Positions 25,946 through 33,080 of a stretch of DNA of 64,000 nt are shown piece after piece. This DNA comes from JACQAP01 sp035275265 (GTDB lineage: Bacteria; Pseudomonadota; Gammaproteobacteria; Burkholderiales; JACQAP01), in assembly GCA_035275265.1 (NCBI GenBank), contig DATENC010000025.1, positions 206,556 through 270,555 on the forward strand, in the 5' to 3' direction. Each line of letters opens with the position of its first letter. Position 1 is the first letter of the stretch. The position numbers and the translations under genes are program-made. The notes beneath the pieces are model-generated. The model was given only the letters and a program-made list of their open reading frames with translations, had not been told where the DNA came from and did no database searches.

Positions 25946-27358
25946 TCACCCTCTCTTCCGGGACACTACATAGGATTCATCGAGGAACCACAGGCCGCCT
26001 TGCGCCTGCAACACCTCGCGCGTGGCATCGAGATACTTGCGCTCGCCCATGACCTCGTCGAGGCGTTCGTCGTCGATCTGGGCGACGTATACCGCGGCAT
26101 TCCATGCCGCAAACATCGTCGAGGTGCCGATGCTCCCGGAAGTCTCGGTGGGCAGCGTGTGCATGTCGTAGCGGAACACGGCGCGGTTGTCTGCGTACGG
26201 ACTGAGGTTGAAATGACGGGCCTCCTTGCCGAGGTCGCTGCGCACCGCGCGCATCAGGTCGTGGCGCCCGGTCGCGAATGGATTCTCCTGTGGCCATAGC
26301 TTGCGCACGATTTCGAGTCCCGGGTCGCCCCCGTGGGAATGGATCCCGAGCAACCTCCCGCCGGGCCCGAGCGAGCGCGCCAGTGGGCCGATCACCCTGG
26401 CGGCCTTGAATTCCGCGGGTACGCGCGCGCGATACGGCTGCGAAGCGATCACGAGATCGTAAGCGGCGCGGGCCTGTCCCTGGTGCGGCACAACGTCATC
26501 AAGCAGGAAGCGAAAATCCTCGCGGTAGATCACCATCACGACCGGCCGCTCGTAGATGGGATTGCCGGTCGCGGGGCTGTGGCGCGCCTGCCAGTTCTTG
26601 GTCATGAAAGGTTCCAGCGCGGTGATCTGTTCGCTGAATTCGTGCGACGTGTTGCCGCGCAACGCCACCTCATGCCACAGCAAGGACGTTGCGGCGCTCA
26701 CCGATTTCGGCGTAAGCCAGGGCGCTTCGCTGTAGTACATGTTCGTGATCACGAGCACCGTGGCAGGATGTTCGTGAAAGCGGTCCGGCATCTTGTCGAG
26801 CGACAGCCGCACGTCCTCGAGGCTGATCTCCTTGGCGACAAAGTAGAACGGCATAGTCGGGAAGCGCCGGTGCATTTCGCGCATTACGCGCGTGAGTACC
26901 GTGCCGTCTCCCATGCCGGCGTCGAACACGCGCACGGCCGGCGGCCGCGGATGGATGTGCGCAAGCTCCAGGCCCACGCGGCGCGCGATGACTTCTTTCT
27001 CGCTGCAGGTGTTGACGAAAAGCAGGTATTTCTGGCGATTGTCGAAGAAACGGAAGTTGCGCGAAGGCGCGCCCTCGCCAGCGGGCTTCTCGGCTGCGGG
27101 CGCGGTTCGCCCGGCTACGCGGATGAGTTGGCGCAATTCGGGCGGTGCCGTCGGCGCAGTCGCGCCATGGCGGCGCATGAAGACGCTGATACGCTCCAGC
27201 GTTTCGGGCGTGATGCGGGCGCCGTCGCGCAAGCGGGATACGAATTTGCCGTCGTTCACCGCGCGGCGCCCGAACGTCGACTCCGCCATGGCGTTGCGGC
27301 GGCAGAACTCCGAGATAGAGTCGATCAGTGGGGCGTCCGACGGCACGGGCATTTGCAT
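25946..27358 (-). CDS. SAM-dependent methyltransferase-like protein with N-terminal HTH
   Basis: A 470-residue protein. Residues about 10-60 contain an HTH-like segment (ISEFCRRNAMAESTFGRRA, then KFVSRLRDG) of the short XRE-like type found in alpha- and betaproteobacterial regulators. From about 125 a Rossmann methyltransferase core appears: VRVFDAGMGDGTVLTRVM is motif I, with later LVIASQPYRARVP and LGPGGRLLGIHSHGGD. The start at 27358 has GGGAGG upstream; the frame is open far beyond (to 27832) without family sequence, and ATG 27379 is an alternative. The MetF-like gene follows at once. Together they suggest a regulated methyl-transfer unit. The methyl acceptor is unknown. Confidence 0.68.
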   Translation of the reverse strand: MQMPVPSDAPLIDSISEFCRRNAMAESTFGRRAVNDGKFVSRLRDGARITPETLERISVFMRRHGATAPTAPPELRQLIRVAGRTAPAAEKPAGEGAPSRNFRFFDNRQKYLLFVNTCSEKEVIARRVGLELAHIHPRPPAVRVFDAGMGDGTVLTRVMREMHRRFPTMPFYFVAKEISLEDVRLSLDKMPDRFHEHPATVLVITNMYYSEAPWLTPKSVSAATSLLWHEVALRGNTSHEFSEQITALEPFMTKNWQARHSPATGNPIYERPVVMVIYREDFRFLLDDVVPHQGQARAAYDLVIASQPYRARVPAEFKAARVIGPLARSLGPGGRLLGIHSHGGDPGLEIVRKLWPQENPFATGRHDLMRAVRSDLGKEARHFNLSPYADNRAVFRYDMHTLPTETSGSIGTSTMFAAWNAAVYVAQIDDERLDEVMGERKYLDATREVLQAQGGLWFLDESYVVSRKRG

Positions 27359-27371
27359 GCTCTCGTTTTCC

Positions 27372-27451
27372 TCCCACATGCACCATAGTCGTGGGAGGAG
27401 TGGGACTGCAACCACTGTCAGTCTTTGGATCGTTGTGGGATGTTTCCCACA
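27372..27451. promoter_or_regulatory. Cluster of five GTGGGA/TCCCAC half-sites
   Basis: TCCCAC at 27372-27377, GTGGGA at 27391-27396, 27400-27405 and 27435-27440, and TCCCAC at 27445-27450. Two pairs form inverted repeats: CCTCCCAC with GTGGGAGG, and TGTGGGA-TGTT-TCCCACA. They lie in the divergent region between the HTH-methyltransferase and SDR genes. Likely multi-site operator; binding protein unknown. Confidence 0.55.
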
Positions 27452-27569
27452 CCGGTAAATCAAAGGGTTAGAGACAGAACAAGCGGAAACGGGGTAACGG
27501 AAAGCTCGAATTCCGCTCGTCAGAGCGCTTCCCGCAGAATGTGCGCTTTGGAAACCAGGAGGAAATTCC

Positions 27570-28355
27570 GTGGATCTTGGGCTGAAAGGAAAAACTGCAG
27601 TTGTGACCGGCGCCTCGAAGGGCATCGGCTTTGCAATTGCGCGGGGCTTGGCGGCGGAGGGTTGTGCCGTGAACATCGTTGCACGCACCCAATCGGCCAT
27701 CGAGAGCGCGGCGCAAAGTATTCGCAACCAGTGCGCGGTCGACGTAAAGGCGCATGCCCTGGATCTGGCGCGAAGCGAAAGCGTTGCCGCGTTGCTCGAT
27801 GTCACGGGCACGCCCGACATTCTCGTCAACAACGCCGGCGCGATACCGGGCGGCGATCTGCAGGCAGTGGACGAGGCCCGATGGCGCGCCGCCTGGGACC
27901 TGAAGGTGTTTGGTTACATCAACCTTTGCCGCGGCTACTATGCAGCGATGCGCAGACAGCGCAAGGGCGTGATCATCAATGTCACCGGCCTTGCCGCCGA
28001 CCGGCTCGACACTGGTTACATCGCCGGTTCGACAGGCAACTCGGCGCTCAATGCTTTCACGCGCACATTGGGCAGCTACAGCATCGAGGACGGAATCCGC
28101 GTGCTCGCGGTAAGCCCCGGTGCCGTAGAGACCGAGCGCCTGGTCACGCTGATGAAAACGCGCGCCGCTGACAAGCTTGGTGATCCGGAACGCTGGCGTG
28201 AGTTCGTGAAGGGCCTACCGCTGGGCCGGCCTGCCAGCGTTGAGGAAATTGCGAACGTAGTCGTCTTCGCAGCTTCCGGCCGGGCTTCGTACTTGACCGG
28301 CACGGTGATTACGGTGGATGGCGGGCATAATGCGCGCAACAGTGCGTTTACCTGA
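27570..28355 (+). CDS. SDR-family protein lacking the canonical catalytic triad
   Basis: A 261-residue Rossmann-fold protein of the classical short-chain dehydrogenase/reductase type. The cofactor motif TGASKGIG (14-21) and LVNNAG are intact. Where the Ser-Tyr-Lys triad should be, the sequence is INVTGLAADRLDTGYIAG then STGNSALNAFTR. In alignment with classical SDRs the Ser is Gly or Thr, the Tyr is Gly and the Lys is Asn. It can probably bind NAD(P) but should not catalyse standard hydride transfer by the usual mechanism. The GTG start has a strong AGGAGGAAATTCC site. It is divergent from the HTH-methyltransferase, sharing the GTGGGA-rich region. Confidence 0.82.
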   Translation: MDLGLKGKTAVVTGASKGIGFAIARGLAAEGCAVNIVARTQSAIESAAQSIRNQCAVDVKAHALDLARSESVAALLDVTGTPDILVNNAGAIPGGDLQAVDEARWRAAWDLKVFGYINLCRGYYAAMRRQRKGVIINVTGLAADRLDTGYIAGSTGNSALNAFTRTLGSYSIEDGIRVLAVSPGAVETERLVTLMKTRAADKLGDPERWREFVKGLPLGRPASVEEIANVVVFAASGRASYLTGTVITVDGGHNARNSAFT

Positions 28356-28441
28356 GCCGTTCACCGGATTCGATTGTCGCCGGCCCGGCTGAGGTTTATT
28401 TTTGTGACCGTGTGCATACAAACAATATGAGGGAGATCGTC

Positions 28442-29731
28442 ATGCCACTCGCCCGTCGCTTAGCAGTTGCATTCACCCTTTGGTTCGTCGCATTCGCTGT
28501 ACTTGCCGCCGATCTTCCGCGCGCAAAGCCGGAATCGGTCGGTCTGTCGTCGGAACGGCTCGAGAACATCCGAAAGGTTCTTGGGGCGCAGGTGGACTCT
28601 GGCGTCATTCCCGGCTACGTGGCGCTGGTAGCCCGGCATGGCAAGGTTGCTTACTACGAAGCGTATGGGGTGCAGAACCCGAACACGAAGAAGCCGATGT
28701 CGAAGGAATCGATCTTCCGTATCTATTCGATGACCAAGCCGATCACCAGCGTCGCCGCGATGATCCTGGTGGAAGAAGGCAAGATCAAGCTCTCCGACCC
28801 GGTTTCGAAGTATCTGCCGGAACTCGCGGACCTGAAGGTGGCCACCAACGCCGCAGACGTCAAGGAGCCCGCCCAGGTCCAGACCCGGCCGGCGAAGAAT
28901 CAGATTCGTGTGCTGGACTTGCTGATACACACTTCCGGATTCACCTATGCGTTCTTCAAGGCCTTTCCGGGCGGCGGGCCGGTCGAGCAGATGTACATGG
29001 ACGGCGGTGTCAACGAGCTGGATATTACGAACGCCGAACTAGTCACGCGAATCAGCAAGCTGCCGCTGAAATACGAGCCAGGCACGACATGGTGGTACAG
29101 CAATTCGACCGATGTGCTTGGGCGCCTTGTCGAAGTAGTGTCAGGCATGACGCTCGGGGAGTTCTTCGAGAAGCGCATCTCTAAACCGCTGGGAATGAAC
29201 GACACTGCGTTCAGGATTGCGCCCGACAAGGTTTCGCGATTCGTCGAGCCCTTCGATGACGACAAGAAGGGGCTGATCCTGCAATACACCGATCCCACCA
29301 AACCGGTGAAATTCGAGGCCGGGGGCCAAGGCCTGACATCGACGGTAATGGACTATGCGCGCTTTGCGCACATGTTGCTGAACCGCGGTGCGCTGGATGG
29401 CTCCCGAATCCTGGGCAAGAAGACTGTCGAGTTGATGACCACAGACCACGTCGGATCGGTTTACGACCACGGCGCGTTCTATCTGCCCGGGCAGGGGCAC
29501 GGCTATGGTCTGCTCGGCGCAGTACGGACCGATGGACCGCGCGCACCCGCCGGCCTGAATCCGATGGACGGCACTGTCGGCGAGTACTACTGGGCCGGCT
29601 ACGCCGGGACCTTCTTCTGGGTGGACCCGAAGGAGGAACTGGTCGGCGTATACATGATGCAGTCGGTGAGGCAACTGGTGCCGTTCGCGACGTCTTTCAA
29701 GACTCTCGTGGAGCAGGCTGTGGTGGAATGA
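28442..29731 (+). CDS. Exported serine hydrolase, class C beta-lactamase family
   Basis: A 429-residue periplasmic hydrolase of the beta-lactamase/EstB/DD-peptidase superfamily. A signal peptide (MPLARRLAVAFTLWFVAFAVLAA) is followed by the SxxK nucleophile motif Ser96-Met-Thr-Lys99 and the Y-S-N motif at 219-221 (WWYSNS). A late HGYGLL/GYAGTFFWV segment stands in the place of the KTG region. Most such proteins are esterases or peptidases rather than beta-lactamases. I chose the ATG at 28442 with GAGGGAGATC upstream instead of the frame start at 28412. A heptamer array begins right after its stop. Confidence 0.87.
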   Translation: MPLARRLAVAFTLWFVAFAVLAADLPRAKPESVGLSSERLENIRKVLGAQVDSGVIPGYVALVARHGKVAYYEAYGVQNPNTKKPMSKESIFRIYSMTKPITSVAAMILVEEGKIKLSDPVSKYLPELADLKVATNAADVKEPAQVQTRPAKNQIRVLDLLIHTSGFTYAFFKAFPGGGPVEQMYMDGGVNELDITNAELVTRISKLPLKYEPGTTWWYSNSTDVLGRLVEVVSGMTLGEFFEKRISKPLGMNDTAFRIAPDKVSRFVEPFDDDKKGLILQYTDPTKPVKFEAGGQGLTSTVMDYARFAHMLLNRGALDGSRILGKKTVELMTTDHVGSVYDHGAFYLPGQGHGYGLLGAVRTDGPRAPAGLNPMDGTVGEYYWAGYAGTFFWVDPKEELVGVYMMQSVRQLVPFATSFKTLVEQAVVE

Positions 29732-29826
29732 AAGGCAGGGGAGAGGGAAGAGGGACGAGGGATGAGGGGCCGGCGTAACGACCGTGAAGGGTGAAAGGGA
29801 AGAACAAGGGCTAGGGACGAGCATCA
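29732..29826. repeat. Degenerate heptamer array (GGGAAGA type)
   Basis: Two blocks with a 7-base period: GGGGAGA-GGGAAGA-GGGACGA-like units (29741-29770), and GTGAAGG-GTGAAAG-like units ending TAGGGAC (29784-29822). It begins 5 bases after the serine hydrolase stop, purine-rich on the coding strand. Confidence 0.8.
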
Positions 29827-29895
29827 ATCCAGAGACATTACTCCTACACTTATTAAGCGCGACTCCGTCTGACAGACAAGGACCAAGGTGACGAA

Positions 29896-30885
29896 ATGAG
29901 AGGATCTGTGCTTAGGGCGACTGCCCTTTTCGTTGCTGCGATTCTGCTGTCAGTGCCGTCCAACGCTCAGCAGTCGGCACGGGTTCCTCGGGTCGGCTTT
30001 CTCATGACTGGTCCTGCAGAGGCATCAACACGGCTAATCGAGGCGTTCCGCCAAGGGCTACAAGACCTGGGCTACGTCGACGGCCAAAACATAAAGATTG
30101 AATTTGGCTGGAACCCACCCGAGCGGCCCGAACTCCTTCCGGACATCGCCAGCTCGCTGGTGCGCTCCAAGCCGGATGTCCTGGTGGGGCCGACAACAGC
30201 CCACGTCCTCGCACTCAAACAGGTTACGAGCGCTATCCCGATCGTCATGATCGCGCCGAGCGACCCTGTTGGCACAGGTCTCGTGCAGAGCCTGGCGCGA
30301 CCCGGGGGAAACGTCACCGGAACGGCTTTCATGTCGCGCGACGTCACGGGGAAAAGGCTGGAGCTGCTGAAAGAAGCCGTCGCCAAGCTAGCGCGCGTGG
30401 GGGACCTCTGGAATCCGGTCACCCCATCCGCGCAAGGCGATTTCAGGGAAATAGAATCCGCAGCGCGGACATTGGGGATTTCGCTCTACTCGGCGGAGGC
30501 GCGAGAACCGAGCGAATTCGCCAGCGCATTTTCCGCAATAGCGCGGGCACGCGCAGACGCTCTAATCGTCCAGGCCGATCAACTTACCTGGGTGCATCGA
30601 AAGCAGATCGTGAGCCTCGCGCTACAGAACCGCTTGCCAAGCATGTTTTTCTTCAAAGAGTATGTAGATGATGGCGGCCTCATGTCGTATGGAGCGAATG
30701 TTCCGGACCTGTACCGACGCTCCGCCGGGTACGTCGTCAAGATTCTCAAGGGGGCCAAGCCCGCCGATCTTCCAGTCGAGCAGCCTACGAAATTTGAACT
30801 AATCATCAACCTGAAGACTGCCAAAGCGCTCGGCATGACCATTCCCGAGTCGCTTCTTCTGCGGGCTGATGAGGTAATTCGGTAA
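29896..30885 (+). CDS. Orphan ABC transporter substrate-binding protein (ABC_sub_bind family)
   Basis: A 329-residue periplasmic binding protein of the Pfam ABC_sub_bind type (TrpX/YtlA-like). Signal peptide cleavage is near SNAQQ. The family phrases are clear: VGFLMTGPAEAS, GLQDLGYVDGQNIKIEF, IVMIAPSDPVGTGLVQSLARPGGNVTG and the C-terminal LKTAKALGMTIPESLLLRADEVIR. An AAGGTGACGAA site precedes the start. There is no permease or ATPase gene near it; the next gene is a paralogue. Many betaproteobacteria carry expanded sets of such orphan binding proteins. The ligand is unknown. Confidence 0.88.
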   Translation: MRGSVLRATALFVAAILLSVPSNAQQSARVPRVGFLMTGPAEASTRLIEAFRQGLQDLGYVDGQNIKIEFGWNPPERPELLPDIASSLVRSKPDVLVGPTTAHVLALKQVTSAIPIVMIAPSDPVGTGLVQSLARPGGNVTGTAFMSRDVTGKRLELLKEAVAKLARVGDLWNPVTPSAQGDFREIESAARTLGISLYSAEAREPSEFASAFSAIARARADALIVQADQLTWVHRKQIVSLALQNRLPSMFFFKEYVDDGGLMSYGANVPDLYRRSAGYVVKILKGAKPADLPVEQPTKFELIINLKTAKALGMTIPESLLLRADEVIR

Positions 30886-30921
30886 CGGCCGACTACCGGA
30901 CCTTCCGAAGAAAGAATTGGT

Positions 30922-31902
30922 GTGAGGCTGACAGTTACCAGACTTTTTACCGCCCTGATCCTTCTGTTTGTTGCTCTTGCGGTGTCTGCGCAGACACAAG
31001 ACGGAAAGGTGTACCGGATCGGGGCCATTCTCGGGACTTCGAAGCCCGAACCAATCGTGGATGCGTTTTTCGATGGGCTCCGCGACCTCGGTTACGTCGA
31101 AGGCAAGAACATCGTTGTCGAACGACGATATTCCGAGGGCCGGACCGAGCGGTTTCCGGAACTGGCGGCAGAACTGGTTCGCCTCAAAGTTGACCTCATG
31201 GTTACCTTCACGACACCCGCCGCTCTGGCGGCCAGGGCAGCTACCACCACGATTCCGATCATCTTCCCGACGGCCAACGACCCGGTGGGGACCGGACTGG
31301 CCAAGAGCCTTGCCCACCCGGGCGGAAACGTCACAGGGTATGCCGTGCTTTCGCCCGAGCTTAGCGCGAAGCGACTCGAACTACTCAAGGAAGTCGTGCC
31401 GCGCGCGTCTCGCGTCGCGGCACTGTACAACGCTGCCAATCCCGTTAACGTGCCGGTGTTGCGCCAAGCACTTGAGGCCGCGCGACGTCTCGGCATCCAG
31501 CTCCAGCCTTACGAGGTTCGGTCCGTCGGGGATTTCGCAGGCGCGTTCGCCTCGATCGCGAAACAGCGCCCCGACGCGCTAATCGTGATAGGGGATCAGC
31601 TTACACATCAGCATGGGAACGAAATCGCTCGGTTTGCGCGAGACACGCGTTTGCCTTCGATGTTCGATACAAAGGATTCGGCCAAGGCGGGCGGCCTAAT
31701 GTCGTACGGCCCTAGCTACGTTGCGATGTCGCGCCATGCACGTTTCTACGCTGACAAATTGCTGAGGGGCGCAAACCCTGCTGATCTTCCGTTCGAACAA
31801 GCCAGCAAGTTCGAGCTGGTTGTCAACCTCAATCCTGCGAAAGCCCTGGGAATCACGATCCCGCAGTCGATATTGGTGCGCGCCGATGAGATCATCCGCT
31901 GA
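30922..31902 (+). CDS. Orphan ABC transporter substrate-binding protein, tandem paralogue
   Basis: A 326-residue paralogue of the preceding binding protein (36-base gap). It has its own signal peptide (cleavage near VSAQTQ) and the same landmarks: GLRDLGYVEGKNIVVE, FPTANDPVGTGLAKSLAHPGG and LNPAKALGITIPQSILVRADEIIR. It starts with GTG. The pair looks like an old tandem duplication: the landmarks are conserved but the rest has diverged widely. Probably one transcript with the upstream gene. Confidence 0.88.
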   Translation: MRLTVTRLFTALILLFVALAVSAQTQDGKVYRIGAILGTSKPEPIVDAFFDGLRDLGYVEGKNIVVERRYSEGRTERFPELAAELVRLKVDLMVTFTTPAALAARAATTTIPIIFPTANDPVGTGLAKSLAHPGGNVTGYAVLSPELSAKRLELLKEVVPRASRVAALYNAANPVNVPVLRQALEAARRLGIQLQPYEVRSVGDFAGAFASIAKQRPDALIVIGDQLTHQHGNEIARFARDTRLPSMFDTKDSAKAGGLMSYGPSYVAMSRHARFYADKLLRGANPADLPFEQASKFELVVNLNPAKALGITIPQSILVRADEIIR

Positions 31903-32124
31903 GCCTCCTGTAAGGGAGCGCTCGCGCAAGGCTCACCAACCGGATAGTCTTAGTCCGTACTACCATCGCATATGCGACGAGCAGACGACCGCATGACGCC
32001 CACGATGAATCAAGCGGTTATTGCGTATCGGCATGCTGTTAGAGCTTTAGTGCTGACCCATCGGTCCGTTGAAGGGGTATTGGCCCCGCACACTGTGAAG
32101 CGGGCCAATGCGAAAGGGAGCCGT

Positions 32125-32469
32125 ATGACTGTGCTTATCCGTGTCTGTTTTATCGCTCTCGTTGCACTCCAGGGCTTATCTGCCAATGCCGAGACACTGC
32201 GCTGCAATGGGCAGTTCGCGCAGGAGGGTGATTCCAGACTGTCGGTCTTGTACAAGTGCGGCCAACCACTGCTCGCAGACAGCTACTGCGCGCCCGTGTA
32301 CTACTCTGGATCCCGCTATCCGGTCCCGGAACCGTTTGCGAGTTACTACGTGCCTTGTCAGCAGACGGAAGACTGGCTCTACGACCGCGGTCCCGGAAGC
32401 TTGATGGCCACGGTGCGCATCCGCTATGGCGTCGTGCAGTCGATCACGTACAACCATGCGCCTCGGTAG
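32125..32469 (+). CDS. Exported DUF2845-like protein
   Basis: A 114-residue exported protein. A signal peptide (MTVLIRVCFIALVALQGLSANA) is followed by a small domain with LRCNGQFAQEGDSRLSVLYKCG, typical of DUF2845 proteins, and a second half with WLYDRGPGSLMATVRIRYGVV. Three or four Cys could form disulfides. The function of the family is unknown. The start at 32125 has AAAGGGAGCC upstream; the longer open frame from 31972 lacks family sequence. Confidence 0.75.
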   Translation: MTVLIRVCFIALVALQGLSANAETLRCNGQFAQEGDSRLSVLYKCGQPLLADSYCAPVYYSGSRYPVPEPFASYYVPCQQTEDWLYDRGPGSLMATVRIRYGVVQSITYNHAPR

Positions 32470-32493
32470 GGGCGGCCTGCGAGAAGCCGAGCG

Positions 32494-32853
32494 ATGAAAC
32501 TCCACGCACTGACACCGATGCTGAGTACCTGGGATTTGGATGCATCGATTGCCTTTTACACAGAGACTCTCGGTTTCGACTGCGAGAAACGTGTAGTCGG
32601 TTGGGCGTCACTCAAACGCGACGGTGTGGGCATCATGTTTTCAAGTCCGAATGAGCACATGGGATACACTGGGCCAGCGTTGACCGGTTCGCTCTATTTC
32701 AAAACTACGGACGTCGACGGTTTGTGGCAAAGACTGAAAGACAAGACACGCGTGTGCTACCCGATCGAGAGTTTCGATTACGGAATGCGCGAGTTCGCAA
32801 TCTTCGACAATAACGGCTATCTGCTCCAATTCGGACAGCCGCAGACTGCTTGA
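32494..32853 (+). CDS. VOC-family (glyoxalase/bleomycin-resistance fold) protein
   Basis: A 119-residue vicinal-oxygen-chelate fold protein. Two beta-alpha-beta-beta-beta modules are visible: MKLHALTPMLSTWDLDASI then FYTETLGFDCE, and LYFKTTDVDGLWQRL then MREFAIFDNNGYLLQFGQ. The terminal Glu/Gln metal-ligand position is Gln (LLQFGQ), so metal binding is uncertain. Such single-domain members are often resistance proteins or dioxygenase-like enzymes; no substrate can be assigned. Confidence 0.8.
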   Translation: MKLHALTPMLSTWDLDASIAFYTETLGFDCEKRVVGWASLKRDGVGIMFSSPNEHMGYTGPALTGSLYFKTTDVDGLWQRLKDKTRVCYPIESFDYGMREFAIFDNNGYLLQFGQPQTA

Positions 32854-33080
32854 ACGCTACGCGCAGGTAACAAGCGCTTGGAGGCAGCGCAGCTTGGTCG
32901 CCGCGCTGTATTGGCCTTTGGTCCAATTGCTCGAGATTTAGCTCCGACGGAAACTCGCTAGAATCAGGCCCTACGTCGCGGCAGGACTTATTGGAAGTTT
33001 TGGTATGACGAAGCTCTCCCCCTCGCCCCTATTGAGCACCAGCAACCTCGCCGGCCCTGTCACCTGCACCTGGTCTAGTC

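Noticed and set aside
27359..27832. Extended N-terminus of the HTH-methyltransferase frame
   Set aside because: It runs through the divergent promoter region and into the SDR gene on the other strand; a ribosome-binding site supports the ATG at 27358.
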